A DNA stretch of 64,000 nt from Chelativorans intermedius (GCF_025398255.1 NZ_JAODNW010000001.1:1-64000), one strand, 5' to 3'; positions 35,443 to 44,823 are shown, numbered from the stretch's first letter. The notes: generated by a model not told the origin, from the letters alone. Numbers and translations are program-made.

Positions 35443-36480
35443 GTGCTGAGCTTCATCCTTCGCCGGCTCGGTGTCATGGCGCTGACCATGCTGTGCCTGT
35501 CGCTGGTGGTCTTCTTTCTGGTCAATCTGGAGCCGAACCTGAAGAAGCTGGCCATCAGCCAGCTTGACATGCGCTCCTCCGCCGAGGATCTGGAGAGCTG
35601 GCTGCAGAGGAACGGCTATCGCCAGAATTTCTTCGTGCGCTACGGCCAGTGGCTGGGCGTGATGCCGAAGCAACCCAACATCGACCCGGAGACGGGGCAG
35701 GCGGTGCCGCGCTTCTCCTATTGCGACGAGCCGGCCGTGGCCCGCTATTCCGGCGTTCTGCAGGGCGATTTCGGCTGCTCCACCAAGTTCAAGGTGCCGG
35801 TGGGCGAAAAGCTTGTGCCGGCGCTCGGGGCGACCGGCATCCTGATGTTCTGGGTGATGGCGGTCATGGTGCCGGTCTCGCTTCTGATCGGCGTGCTGGC
35901 GGGCATGCGCGAGGGCAGCCGCACGGACCGCGCGCTGTCCGTCGTATCGATCACGACGACCGCCACCCCGGAATATATCTCCGGCGTCATCTTCACCGTC
36001 ATCTTCGCCTCATGGCTCGGATGGCTGAACGGCTCTGCCGCTTCCGCCACCAACTCCGGCGTCACCTTCTACAACTTCACCCTGCCGGTGATGACCATGG
36101 CCATCTACGGCATCGGCTACATCGCACGCATGACGCGTGCCTCGATGGTCGAGGTGATGACCCAGCAATACATCCGCACCGCCCGTCTCAAGGGCCTGAG
36201 TTTTCCGGCGGTGGTTCTCAAGCACGCGCTGCGCAACGCGCTGATCGCGCCCTTCACCGTCATCATGCTGCAGTTTCCGTGGCTTCTGACCGGCGTCGTC
36301 ATCGTCGAGGTGATGTTCCGCTATCAGGGCTTCGGTTTCACCCTGGTGGAGGCTGCGGCCAACAACGACATCGACCTTCTGCTGGCCTGCTCGCTGGTCT
36401 CCGTGCTGGTGGTCCTGTCGACGCAGCTCATCTCCGATGTCGGCTATGCGCTGCTCAACCCGCGCATCCGCGTGCAATAG
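35443..36480 (+). CDS. ABC permease, DppB type
   Basis: A 345-residue inner-membrane subunit with about six helices; the EAA-like loop IRTARLKGLSFPAVVLKHAL is near residue 245. The start is GTG 35443 after GGGGGGAGGGG. The next gene begins 9 nt after its stop. Confidence 0.92.
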   Translation: MLSFILRRLGVMALTMLCLSLVVFFLVNLEPNLKKLAISQLDMRSSAEDLESWLQRNGYRQNFFVRYGQWLGVMPKQPNIDPETGQAVPRFSYCDEPAVARYSGVLQGDFGCSTKFKVPVGEKLVPALGATGILMFWVMAVMVPVSLLIGVLAGMREGSRTDRALSVVSITTTATPEYISGVIFTVIFASWLGWLNGSAASATNSGVTFYNFTLPVMTMAIYGIGYIARMTRASMVEVMTQQYIRTARLKGLSFPAVVLKHALRNALIAPFTVIMLQFPWLLTGVVIVEVMFRYQGFGFTLVEAAANNDIDLLLACSLVSVLVVLSTQLISDVGYALLNPRIRVQ

Positions 36481-36489
36481 GAGGAAGCC

Positions 36490-37647
36490 ATGCAGCTCGA
36501 TAATGTCGGCGTCCTCGGCATTCTCCTCGGGGTCATCGCACGCTTCTGGCCGGTGTGGATCGCGCTTGCCATCATCCTGGGGCTCAGCCTGCGCTACAAG
36601 AAGCGCCTGGGGCTCTACGGACATCTGTTCGACACGGGCGTGGGAATCGCCGGCCTCACGATCTGCCTGTTCTGGCTTTTCACGGCAATCTTTGCCGATG
36701 TCATCGCGCCCTTCGATCCGCTGAGCCAGTTCCTGGTGATGAAGAACGCCGCTCCCGGCGCCGTCGAACCGGACTCGGGCATGGCCTTCCTGTTCGGGGG
36801 CGACAGGCTGGCGCGCGATGTCTTCTCCCGCATGGTCTTCGGCAGCCAGATCGTGCTCGTCATCGCGCCGACGGCCACGCTTTTCGCGCTGATGGTCGGC
36901 ACCACGCTGGGCCTGCCGGCCGGCTATTATGGCGGCTGGATCGACAATGTGCTCTCCTTCCTCGCCAATCTGGTGCTGGCCTTTCCGGTGATCCTGCTGT
37001 TCTATCTTCTGGTGACGCCGGGCATCCGCGAGACGCCTATTCCCCAGTGGCTGGCGGGCGTCTTCTTCGTCTTCCCGGTCATCTTCTTTGCCACGCTGTT
37101 CTACACGCGCTATCGAAGCCGGCCCGGGCTTCTGGCCGTGCAGCTTGCCGCGACGGTGCTCGTCGGCGGCTGGGTCTATGTCGGGCTGGTCTTCGATGCC
37201 GATCCGCTCGGCATCATTTCTATCGAGCCCAACGAACTCAACATCTTCGTGGCCGTGGTCTTCGCCTCCGCGCCGGGGGTCTTCCGCATCGTGCGCGGCC
37301 TCGTCATGGACATCAAGACGCGCGACTACGTGGCCGCGGCGCAGACGCGCGGCGAAAGCCCCTGGTACATCATGCTGTGGGAGGTGCTGCCCAATGCGCG
37401 CGGGCCGCTCATCGTCGATGCGTGCCTGCGCATCGGCTACACCACCATCCTGCTCGGCACGCTGGGCTATTTCGGGCTGGGCCTGGCGCCCGAAAGCCCG
37501 GACTGGGGTACAGGCATCAAGGAGTCGAGCCGGCTTCTGCGTCTTCACGTCCACCCGGCATTGCCGCCGGTGGTGGCGCTGATGTCGTTCGTCCTGGGTC
37601 TCAACCTGCTGGCCGACGCACTGCGCGAGCAATCCCTGAAAGACTGA
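36490..37647 (+). CDS. ABC permease, DppC type, with extra membrane segments
   Basis: A 385-residue permease; the EAA-like loop RDYVAAAQTRGESPWYIMLW is near residue 280. At about 80-90 residues longer than the usual DppC, it has an insertion (about 175-250) with two or more added hydrophobic segments (LAGVFFVFPVIFFATLFY and AATVLVGGWVYVGLVF) and a polar link. The pairing with the preceding DppB-type gene is clear. Confidence 0.9.
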   Translation: MQLDNVGVLGILLGVIARFWPVWIALAIILGLSLRYKKRLGLYGHLFDTGVGIAGLTICLFWLFTAIFADVIAPFDPLSQFLVMKNAAPGAVEPDSGMAFLFGGDRLARDVFSRMVFGSQIVLVIAPTATLFALMVGTTLGLPAGYYGGWIDNVLSFLANLVLAFPVILLFYLLVTPGIRETPIPQWLAGVFFVFPVIFFATLFYTRYRSRPGLLAVQLAATVLVGGWVYVGLVFDADPLGIISIEPNELNIFVAVVFASAPGVFRIVRGLVMDIKTRDYVAAAQTRGESPWYIMLWEVLPNARGPLIVDACLRIGYTTILLGTLGYFGLGLAPESPDWGTGIKESSRLLRLHVHPALPPVVALMSFVLGLNLLADALREQSLKD

Positions 37648-37657
37648 GAGCTACGCC

Positions 37658-40069
37658 ATGAACGAAGCCATCAGCGTCGACCGCGCCCGCAAGACGGACC
37701 AGCAGCCCATTCTGGAGATCGAGAATCTCTCCATCTCCTTCTTCACGCGGGCTGGCGAAATCCCCGCTGTGATGGACTTTTCCTGCACCGTTATGCCTGG
37801 CGAGGCGATGGGCATCGTCGGCGAGTCGGGCTGCGGCAAGTCCACCGTCGCATTGGGCATCATGCGCGACCTTTCCAATGTCGGGCAGATCGTCGGCGGG
37901 CGTATCAAGTTCAAGGGCCGTGACATGGCCGAGATGAGCGAGGAGGAGCTGCGCGCCATCCGCGGCAACGAGATCGCGATGATCTATCAGGAGCCGATGG
38001 CCAGCCTCAACCCGGCCATGAAGATCGGCCGGCAGCTCATGGAGGTGCCGCTCATCCACGAGAAGGTGTCGAAGGACGAGGCGTGGGAGCGGGCGCTGGA
38101 GATGGTGCGCGCGGTGCGCCTGCCCGATCCCGAGCGCATCATGCGCGCCTATCCGCACCAGCTTTCCGGCGGCCAGCAGCAGCGCATCGTGATCGCCATG
38201 GCGCTTCTGTCGAAGCCGTCGCTGCTGCTGCTCGACGAACCGACCACGGCGCTCGACGTGACGGTGGAGGCGGGCATCGTGGAGCTCGTCAAGGGGCTCG
38301 GAAAGCAATACGGCACGTCGATGATCTTCGTCTCCCACAATCTTGGCCTGATCCTGGAGACATGCGACCGCATCACGGTGATGTATTCCGGCGAGGCGGT
38401 CGAGACGGGGCGGGTAAAGGACGTGTTTGAGCGCATGCGCCATCCCTATACGCAAGGGCTGTTCCGCTCCATCCCGCTGCCTGGGGCGGACAAGAACGCG
38501 CGTCCGCTGATCGCCATTCCGGGACAATTGCCCCTGCCGCACGAAAGGCCGCGAGGCTGCAATTTCGGCCCGCGCTGCCAGCATTTCGTGGAAGGCGTGT
38601 GCGACGCGGCCGACATTCCCATGATCGAGGTGAAGGGGCACAGAAACCACCTTTCGCGCTGCCTGCGTTTCGAGCAGATCGACTGGGAGGCATTGCCCGA
38701 GGGAGCGGAGACGGGCCGCGAGCCACTCAAGCCCGGCGCCCCCGTGCTCAAGATCGACGGGCTGAAGAAGCACTACCATGTGGCCGCCAACGCCATCTTC
38801 GGCGGTTCGGAAACGCGCACCGTCAAGGCGAACGAGTCCATCAGCTTCGACGCGCGCGAATCCGAAACGGTGGCGATCGTGGGCGAATCGGGTTGCGGCA
38901 AGTCCACGCTTGCCAAGGTGCTTCTGGGACTGGAGACGGCCACGGGCGGGACCATCACCCTTGCCAACACGCAGATCCAGGCCACCCCGGTGGAAGAACG
39001 CGACACCAAGCTCGTGGCCGGCATCCAGATGGTGTTCCAGAACCCGTTCGATACGCTGAACCCCAGCCATTCGGTGGGCGCCCAGATCATCCGCACGCTG
39101 GAGAAGTTCGGGATCGGGCGTACGGTGGAGGAGCGCAAGCAGCGCATGTACGAGCTGCTCGATCTCGTCAAGCTGCCGCGCGCCTTCGCCACGCGCATGC
39201 CGCGCCAGCTCTCCGGCGGACAGAAGCAGCGCATCGGCGTGGCGCGGGCCTTTGCCGGAAACGCCCGGGTGGTCGTTGCGGACGAGCCCGTCTCCGCCCT
39301 TGACGTGTCGGTCCAGGCGGCGGTCACGGAACTGCTCATGGACATTCAGCGCAAGAACAAGACGACGCTCCTGTTCATCAGCCACGATCTGTCGGTGGTG
39401 CGCTATCTGGCCGACCGGGTGGTGGTCATGTATCTCGGCCATATCGTCGAGCAGGGCACGACGGACCAGATCTTCGCCCCGCCCTATCACCCCTATACCG
39501 AGGCGCTTCTGTCGGCCATTCCCATCGCCGATACCTCCGTGCGCAAGAAGCACGTGGTGCTCGATGGCGACATTCCCTCCGCCATGAACCCGCCGCCGGG
39601 CTGCCCCTTCCAGACCCGCTGCCGCTACAAGCATCTGGTGCCCGACAACCGCTGCGAGCGCGAGCTGCCGCCCCTGCGGGATCTCGGCGAAGGGCACCGG
39701 AGCCTTTGCTGGCTGGGCGAGGACGTGCTGAAGGAGATGGAGCCCGTCATCCGCTTCGAGGAAAAGGGCGAAGGGCGCCCGCCGCGGCGCGCGCCCGCCC
39801 GCAAGGCAAAGGCTGGCGCCTTGCCGGAGGATGCCAACCGACCGCCGAAGATGCGCAAGCCGCGCAAGCCCGACGACCTCAAGCAGATTTCCGGCATCGG
39901 CCCCAAGCTGGAGGCAATGCTGAACGGCCTTGGCATCTATACCTTCGCGCAGATCGCCGCATGGAAGAAGGCGGAGCGCGAATGGGTGGATGCGCATCTC
40001 AACTTCAAGGGCCGGATCGAGCGCGAGGGCTGGGTCAGGCAAGCCAAGGCGCTGGCGAAGAAGAAATAG
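37658..40069 (+). CDS. fused double ABC ATPase (DppD-DppF) with a C-terminal helix-hairpin-helix domain
   Basis: An 803-residue protein. The first ATPase is at about 15-345 (Walker A GESGCGKST at 55-63, signature LSGGQQQRI, Walker B LLLLDEP). The second is at about 365-690 (Walker A near 408, LSGGQKQRI, VVADEPVSALD). Each is followed by an oligopeptide-type Cys-rich tail (CNFGPRCQHFVEGVC; CPFQTRCRYKH). A basic linker then leads to about 64 residues with LKQISGIGPKLEAMLNGLGI, a helix-hairpin-helix like that at the end of rhizobial NuoE. That tail is unusual on an ABC ATPase. Confidence 0.92.
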   Translation: MNEAISVDRARKTDQQPILEIENLSISFFTRAGEIPAVMDFSCTVMPGEAMGIVGESGCGKSTVALGIMRDLSNVGQIVGGRIKFKGRDMAEMSEEELRAIRGNEIAMIYQEPMASLNPAMKIGRQLMEVPLIHEKVSKDEAWERALEMVRAVRLPDPERIMRAYPHQLSGGQQQRIVIAMALLSKPSLLLLDEPTTALDVTVEAGIVELVKGLGKQYGTSMIFVSHNLGLILETCDRITVMYSGEAVETGRVKDVFERMRHPYTQGLFRSIPLPGADKNARPLIAIPGQLPLPHERPRGCNFGPRCQHFVEGVCDAADIPMIEVKGHRNHLSRCLRFEQIDWEALPEGAETGREPLKPGAPVLKIDGLKKHYHVAANAIFGGSETRTVKANESISFDARESETVAIVGESGCGKSTLAKVLLGLETATGGTITLANTQIQATPVEERDTKLVAGIQMVFQNPFDTLNPSHSVGAQIIRTLEKFGIGRTVEERKQRMYELLDLVKLPRAFATRMPRQLSGGQKQRIGVARAFAGNARVVVADEPVSALDVSVQAAVTELLMDIQRKNKTTLLFISHDLSVVRYLADRVVVMYLGHIVEQGTTDQIFAPPYHPYTEALLSAIPIADTSVRKKHVVLDGDIPSAMNPPPGCPFQTRCRYKHLVPDNRCERELPPLRDLGEGHRSLCWLGEDVLKEMEPVIRFEEKGEGRPPRRAPARKAKAGALPEDANRPPKMRKPRKPDDLKQISGIGPKLEAMLNGLGIYTFAQIAAWKKAEREWVDAHLNFKGRIEREGWVRQAKALAKKK

Positions 40070-40169
40070 GCAGGCTTCCCTCGCAGGCAACAGTGGGCCG
40101 AGCCATTCCATCATAATACATGATGAATTTACTCAACAAAAACCGGGATTTATTGCTTCGCGCCAAAAT

Positions 40170-40185
40170 TTGACCGATTGATAAA
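40170..40185. promoter_or_regulatory. RutR-like half-palindrome before preT
   Basis: TTGACCGATTGATAAA resembles the TetR/RutR operator TTGACCANNTGGTCAA on its left half and shares TTGACCGNTTG with the site before the TetR gene at 58741. It lies about 50 bp upstream of preT. Confidence 0.4.
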
Positions 40186-40237
40186 AAAACAAAACTGCGC
40201 TAGCCTTCCCCCATAAAAAGATAAATGGGGAACGGTA

Positions 40238-41590
40238 ATGGGTGATCGTCAGCATCAGGACGGCATCGTGGCCGGCCGTCTGTCGGCCGAGGATTATGCG
40301 CGCAACTTCGCCGATCTGCATCCGCCGCTCGATGCGCATGAGGCACGGGTGGAGGCGGACCGCTGCTACTTCTGCTACGACGCGCCGTGCATGCACGCCT
40401 GTCCGACCAGCATCGACATCCCGATGTTCATCCGCCAGATCGCCACGGGGGACCCCCTGGGCTCTGCCAAGACCATCTTCGATCAGAACATTCTCGGCGG
40501 CATGTGTGCCCGCGTCTGCCCCACCGAGACGCTGTGCGAGGAGGCGTGCGTGCGTGAGGAGGCGGAGGGCAAGCCGGTTCAGATCGGCAGGCTGCAGCGC
40601 TATGCCACGGACGCGGCCATGGCCGCGGGCCGGCAGTTCTATGAGCGTGCGGCGCCGACCGGCAGGCGGGTGGCGGTCGTCGGCGCCGGGCCGGCGGGAC
40701 TTGCCTGCGCGCACAGGCTTGCCATGCATGGGCACGCGGTGACAATCTACGAGGCGCGGGAAAAGCCCGGCGGACTCAACGAATACGGCATTGCCGCCTA
40801 CAAGACGCCGGGCGGTTTCGCGCAGGCCGAGGTGGACTATGTCACGGCCATCGGCGGCATCACGATCGAGAACGGCAAGGCGCTCGGGCGCGAGCTTTCG
40901 CTGACCGGCCTTGCCCACGACTTCGATGCGGTCTTCCTGGCGATGGGCCTTTCCGGCGTCAATGCGCTCAAGGCGCAGGGAGAGGAGGCCGGGGGTGTGG
41001 AAAATGCCGTCGACTATATCGCCCATCTCCGCCAGGCAAGCGATCTTTCCGCGCTGCCGATCGGCCGGCGCGTCGTCGTCATCGGCGGCGGCATGACGGC
41101 TATCGACATTGCCGTGCAGGCGCGCCTGCTGGGCGCCGAGGAGGTGACGATCTGCTATCGCCGGGGCAAGGAGCACATGAACGCCTCGCTATGGGAGCAG
41201 GATCTCGCCGCCTCGAAGGGTGTCGTCATCCGCCATTGGCTGCAACCCCGGCGCATCGTGGCCGAAGGCGGCAGGGTGAAGGCGATCGAGCTCGAATACA
41301 CCGCGCTTTCCGAGGGGCGGCTGACGGGCACCGGCGAGACGCTGACGCTCAAGGCGGACCAGGTTTTCAAGGCCATCGGCCAGACCTTCGAGCCGGCGGC
41401 GCTCAACGGCAGCGGCGAGACGGTGGCGCTCGAAGGCGGGCGCATCCGGGTGGATGCGGAAGGCCGCACCTCGATGCCGAAAGTGTGGGCTGGCGGCGAT
41501 TGCGTCGCCGGTGGTGACGATCTCACCGTCTCGGCGGTTGCGCAGGGGCGCGACGCGGCGGAAAGCATCCATCGCGCATTGATGGGCTGA
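40238..41590 (+). CDS. preT: dihydropyrimidine dehydrogenase, FAD/Fe-S subunit
   Basis: First step of reductive uracil/thymine breakdown, with PreA. A 450-residue GltD-like protein: N-terminal Fe-S region with Cys43, 46, 51 and 55 (CYFCYDAPCMHACP) and CARVCPTETLCEEAC; FAD site VAVVGAGPAGLACA; NAD(P) site VVVIGGGMTAIDIA; C-terminal VWAGGDCVAGGDDLTV. The ATG follows a GGGGAACGGTA site. It is 11 nt ahead of preA. Confidence 0.94.
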   Translation: MGDRQHQDGIVAGRLSAEDYARNFADLHPPLDAHEARVEADRCYFCYDAPCMHACPTSIDIPMFIRQIATGDPLGSAKTIFDQNILGGMCARVCPTETLCEEACVREEAEGKPVQIGRLQRYATDAAMAAGRQFYERAAPTGRRVAVVGAGPAGLACAHRLAMHGHAVTIYEAREKPGGLNEYGIAAYKTPGGFAQAEVDYVTAIGGITIENGKALGRELSLTGLAHDFDAVFLAMGLSGVNALKAQGEEAGGVENAVDYIAHLRQASDLSALPIGRRVVVIGGGMTAIDIAVQARLLGAEEVTICYRRGKEHMNASLWEQDLAASKGVVIRHWLQPRRIVAEGGRVKAIELEYTALSEGRLTGTGETLTLKADQVFKAIGQTFEPAALNGSGETVALEGGRIRVDAEGRTSMPKVWAGGDCVAGGDDLTVSAVAQGRDAAESIHRALMG

Positions 41591-41601
41591 GGGAGGGAAA
41601 C

Positions 41602-42909
41602 ATGGCCGACATCCGCTCGAACTTCGTAGGCATAAAGTCGCCGAACCCCTTCTGGCTGGCTTCGGCGCCGCCCACCGACAAGGCCTACAACGTCGAACGT
41701 GCCTTCAAGGCCGGCTGGGGCGGCGTGGTGTGGAAGACGCTGGGCGAGAACCCGCCGGTCGTCAATGTGAACGGCCCGCGCTATGGCGCCATCTGGGGTG
41801 CGGATCGCCGGCTTCTGGGCTTCAACAACATCGAGCTCATTACCGACCGCGACCTTTACGTGAATCTGCGCGAGATCAAGCAGGTCAAGAAGACCTGGCC
41901 GGATCGGGCGCTCGTCGTCTCTCTTATGGTGCCCTGCCAGGAGGAGGCGTGGAAGACCATCCTGCCGCTGGTCGAGGAGACGGAGGCCGACGGCATCGAG
42001 CTCAATTTCGGCTGCCCGCACGGCATGAGCGAACGGGGCATGGGCTCGGCGGTGGGACAGGTGCCCGAATATGTCGAGATGGTGGTGCGCTGGTGCAAGC
42101 AGAACACGCGCATGCCCGTCATTACCAAGCTGACCCCCAACATCACCGACATCCGCAAGCCGGCACGGGCGGCCCATGCGGGCGGCACGGATGCCGTCTC
42201 GCTCATCAACACGATCAACTCGATCACCGGGGTGGATCTCGACAATTTCGCCCCGCAGCCCGCCATCGACGGCAAGGGCACCCATGGCGGTTACTGCGGG
42301 CCCGCGGTGAAGCCCATCGCGCTCAACATGGTGGCCGAGATCGCGCGCGACCCGGAAACGCGCGGCCTGCCCATCTCCGGCATCGGCGGGGTGACGACAT
42401 GGCGCGACGCGGCCGAGTTCCTGGCGCTGGGCGCCGGCAATGTACAGGTCTGCACGGCGGCCATGACCTACGGCTTCAAGATCGTTCAGGAGATGATCGA
42501 AGGGCTGAAGAACTGGATGGACGCCAAGGGCCATGCCAGCCTCGACGACGTGATAGGCCGCGCCGTGCCCAATGTGACGGATTGGCAGTATCTCAATCTC
42601 AACTACGTCACAAAGGCCAGGATCGACCAGGATCTGTGCATCAAGTGCGGGCGTTGCCACATCGCCTGCGAGGACACCTCGCACCAGGCGATCACGTCCC
42701 AGGTCAATGGCGAGCGCCGTTTCGAGGTGATCGAGGAGGAGTGCGTGGGCTGCAATCTGTGCGTCAATGTCTGCCCCGTCGAGGGCTGCATCGAAATGGT
42801 GCCGCTGGCGGCGGGCAGCCTCGACAAGCGCACGGGCAAGGTCGTTTCCGGCGACTACGCCAACTGGACCACGCACCCCAATAACCCGATGAAGGTGGCG
42901 GCGGAGTAA
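41602..42909 (+). CDS. preA: dihydropyrimidine dehydrogenase, catalytic subunit
   Basis: A 435-residue dihydroorotate-dehydrogenase-like TIM barrel (FMN) with substrate region ELNFGCPHGMSERGMG, followed by a C-terminal ferredoxin domain with two 4Fe-4S motifs (CIKCGRCHIAC and CVGCNLCVNVCP). It forms the PreTA enzyme with the previous product. Transcription ends at a strong hairpin 14 nt after the stop. Confidence 0.95.
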   Translation: MADIRSNFVGIKSPNPFWLASAPPTDKAYNVERAFKAGWGGVVWKTLGENPPVVNVNGPRYGAIWGADRRLLGFNNIELITDRDLYVNLREIKQVKKTWPDRALVVSLMVPCQEEAWKTILPLVEETEADGIELNFGCPHGMSERGMGSAVGQVPEYVEMVVRWCKQNTRMPVITKLTPNITDIRKPARAAHAGGTDAVSLINTINSITGVDLDNFAPQPAIDGKGTHGGYCGPAVKPIALNMVAEIARDPETRGLPISGIGGVTTWRDAAEFLALGAGNVQVCTAAMTYGFKIVQEMIEGLKNWMDAKGHASLDDVIGRAVPNVTDWQYLNLNYVTKARIDQDLCIKCGRCHIACEDTSHQAITSQVNGERRFEVIEEECVGCNLCVNVCPVEGCIEMVPLAAGSLDKRTGKVVSGDYANWTTHPNNPMKVAAE

Positions 42910-42922
42910 AAACGGGGGGAAC

Positions 42923-42962
42923 GGAAAGCAGGGCGGCGCCTTGGCGCTGCGCCCTGCTTTCC
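42923..42962. terminator. bidirectional terminator between preA and the GST gene
   Basis: Perfect 12-bp stem GGAAAGCAGGGC (42923-42934) with GCCCTGCTTTCC (42951-42962), extended inward. It lies between convergent genes. Confidence 0.75.
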
Positions 42963-42972
42963 GGCGCGCACG

Positions 42973-43641
42973 TCAAGCCGCCTTGTCCAACTGCACCACC
43001 ACGCCGCCTTTCCTTTCCAGAAAGCGGCGCAGGCGGTCGTTGTAGTCCGCCACCACCGCTTCGCGCACGGAGGGCCGTTCGGCCAGCGCCCGGCGCCATG
43101 CCGGCACCTTGGTCAGGCCGTCGAAGACGCCAAGATCGGTTATCGTGTCGAAGACATCGAAATAGCGGAAGACGGGAGCGAAGACGGCATCGACGAGGCT
43201 GAAGGCGCGACCGGCGAAATAGGGGCCGTCGCCGAGCTCCGCCTCAAGGCGGGCGAACTTCTCCTTCAGCGCTCGTGCCGCCGCGTCGAAGCTCTTTCGA
43301 TCCGTGGTCGTCTCCAGCGTCCAGATGTCGCTGAGGGCCGCCGAGCCGAACTCCATCCACGCGCGATGGCGGGCGCGCGTCACCGGGTCTTCAGGGTGAA
43401 GGCGCGGCTCCTGCGTCTCGTCCAGATATTCGACGATGGCCGCGCTCTCGAAAAGCACGTCCTCGCCCACCTTCAGAAGGGGCACCTTGCCGCGCGGGGA
43501 AATCTTCAGGAACCACTCGGGCTTGTTCTCCAGGTCGACGTCGATCCGCTCGTAGGGAACGTTCTTTTCCTTGAGCATGATTGCGGCCCGCTGGACGTAG
43601 GGGCACAAATCGAAGGAGACGAGGGTGAGTTGCTGTGGCAT
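42973..43641 (-). CDS. glutathione S-transferase family protein
   Basis: A 222-residue cytoplasmic GST. Thioredoxin-fold N-domain with FDLCPYVQRAAIMLKEK (a Cys-type active site as in omega/beta-etherase-like GSTs), the cis-Pro GKVPLL and ESAAIVEYLDE motifs; all-alpha C-domain. ATG 43641. Divergent from a MarR gene whose product likely controls it. The substrate is unknown; the longer frame to 44064 is not coding. Confidence 0.9.
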   Translation of the reverse strand: MPQQLTLVSFDLCPYVQRAAIMLKEKNVPYERIDVDLENKPEWFLKISPRGKVPLLKVGEDVLFESAAIVEYLDETQEPRLHPEDPVTRARHRAWMEFGSAALSDIWTLETTTDRKSFDAAARALKEKFARLEAELGDGPYFAGRAFSLVDAVFAPVFRYFDVFDTITDLGVFDGLTKVPAWRRALAERPSVREAVVADYNDRLRRFLERKGGVVVQLDKAA

Positions 43642-43680
43642 GTGAATTTCTCCATGATGATGCCGCTGCATGAAAATTGG

Positions 43681-43739
43681 ATGCAGTTGCATATATATTG
43701 GCGAGACGAGACCTGATGTCAATCTCAATGCATTTGCAT
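43681..43739. promoter_or_regulatory. paired palindromes in the GST/MarR promoter region
   Basis: ATGCAGTTGCAT (43681-43692) and ATGCATTTGCAT (43728-43739) are near-identical palindromic 12-mers 47 bp apart. One is close to each divergent start. They are good candidates for the MarR operator. Confidence 0.6.
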
Positions 43740-43759
43740 GAAAAAGGCGATTGGTAAGC

Positions 43760-44194
43760 ATGACTGAAAAACCGAGCGAAGCGGTGGTCTCCGCATGGGT
43801 GGCGTTGGCGCGGGCCGGGCGGCTGGCCACCGCGCGTGTCGAAGAGCGGCTGAAGTGCGCGCAGATGCCGCCTCTTTCCTGGTATGATGCGCTCTGGGAG
43901 CTGGAGAAGGCCGGGGAGGGCGGCCTCAGGCCCTTCGAGCTCGAAAAGGCGCTTCTGTTCCAGCAGTACAATCTTTCACGGCTCGCCGACCGGCTGGAGA
44001 CTGCGGGGCTGATTGCGCGCTGTGCCTGCCCGCAGGACCGGCGTGGGCAGGTGCTCAAGATCACCGAACAGGGCCGCGCCCTGCGCAGGCAGATGTGGGT
44101 TGTCTATGCCGAGGCCATTGAGGAGGCCATCGGCACGCGGCTTTCCGAGGAGGAAGCCGGAAGGCTGGCATCGCTTCTGTGCAAGCTTCAGTAG
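43760..44194 (+). CDS. MarR-family regulator
   Basis: A 144-residue winged-helix protein with LRPFELEKALLFQQYNLSRL as the helix-turn-helix and the wing CPQDRRGQVLKITEQG. ATG 43760 is used; a TTG three codons upstream is less likely. The divergent GST gene and the palindrome pair suggest control of detoxification by a small electrophile or phenolic ligand; this is inference. Confidence 0.88.
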   Translation: MTEKPSEAVVSAWVALARAGRLATARVEERLKCAQMPPLSWYDALWELEKAGEGGLRPFELEKALLFQQYNLSRLADRLETAGLIARCACPQDRRGQVLKITEQGRALRRQMWVVYAEAIEEAIGTRLSEEEAGRLASLLCKLQ

Positions 44195-44240
44195 CTGCGG
44201 CGTGACCGCCGGCGCGGCGATTTTCGATTCCTTCTATTGC

Positions 44241-44270
44241 GGATAGAAAATATCCATGATAATTCTTATC
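44241..44270. promoter_or_regulatory. inverted repeats before the Rrf2 gene
   Basis: GGATA-GAAAA-TATCC (44241-44255) and GATAA-TTC-TTATC (44258-44270) lie 18-47 bp upstream of the Rrf2 start. They are possible autoregulatory sites. Confidence 0.45.
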
Positions 44271-44287
44271 CACGATAGGAGGTGATG

Positions 44288-44809
44288 ATGAAACTGAGCG
44301 AAGGCGTCGAGGCGGCCATTCACTGCGCGGCGATTCTGGCCTGGCTGGAGGAGGGGCGGGTGCTGCCGGCAAGCGCGCTGGCGCAGATGCACGGGCTGTC
44401 GCAGAGTTATCTACTCAAGCATCTGCAGGCGCTGGTGGCGGCGAAGGTCCTGGAGTCCGTTCCCGGGCCGCAGGGCGGCTATCGGCTGGCCCGGCCCGCG
44501 CACCGCATCAGCCTGCTCGATATCGTGTTGGCGGTGGAGGGGCGGGAGCCCGCTTTCCGCTGCGCCGAGATCCGCCGGCGCGGGCCGGGTGCGCTGGAGC
44601 CGGAGGCTTATGTGAAGCTGTGCGGCATCAACGTGGCCATGCTGAGGGCGGAAAAGGCGTATCGCGCCGTGCTGGCCGAAACCAGACTTTCCGACATCGT
44701 CGCCGACTATCAGGCCGAAGCCGACCCGCGGGCGATCGCCTTCTCCTGCGCCTTTCTGGAGCGTCATCAGCGGCCGCGGGACCAACCTTCCCCCAAGAAG
44801 AGACCGTGA
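44288..44809 (+). CDS. Rrf2-family transcriptional regulator
   Basis: A 173-residue regulator with an N-terminal Rrf2 winged helix (KLSEGVEAAIHCAAILAWL; VLESVPGPQGGYRLARP). Cys14, Cys73 and Cys92 are the only early Cys, so the classical three-Cys Fe-S cluster of IscR is not clear. AGGAGG (44277-44282) sets the start at ATG 44288 rather than the ATG one codon before. It precedes the AhpD-like gene by 14 nt and probably controls it. Confidence 0.88.
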   Translation: MKLSEGVEAAIHCAAILAWLEEGRVLPASALAQMHGLSQSYLLKHLQALVAAKVLESVPGPQGGYRLARPAHRISLLDIVLAVEGREPAFRCAEIRRRGPGALEPEAYVKLCGINVAMLRAEKAYRAVLAETRLSDIVADYQAEADPRAIAFSCAFLERHQRPRDQPSPKKRP

Positions 44810-44823
44810 CAAAGGAGACCGAC

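Noticed and set aside
37601-40114. Very long open frame (over 800 codons) on the minus strand opposite the double ABC ATPase
   Set aside because: It mirrors a gene with intact Walker and signature motifs; high GC keeps the antisense frame open, and its translation has no recognisable domain.
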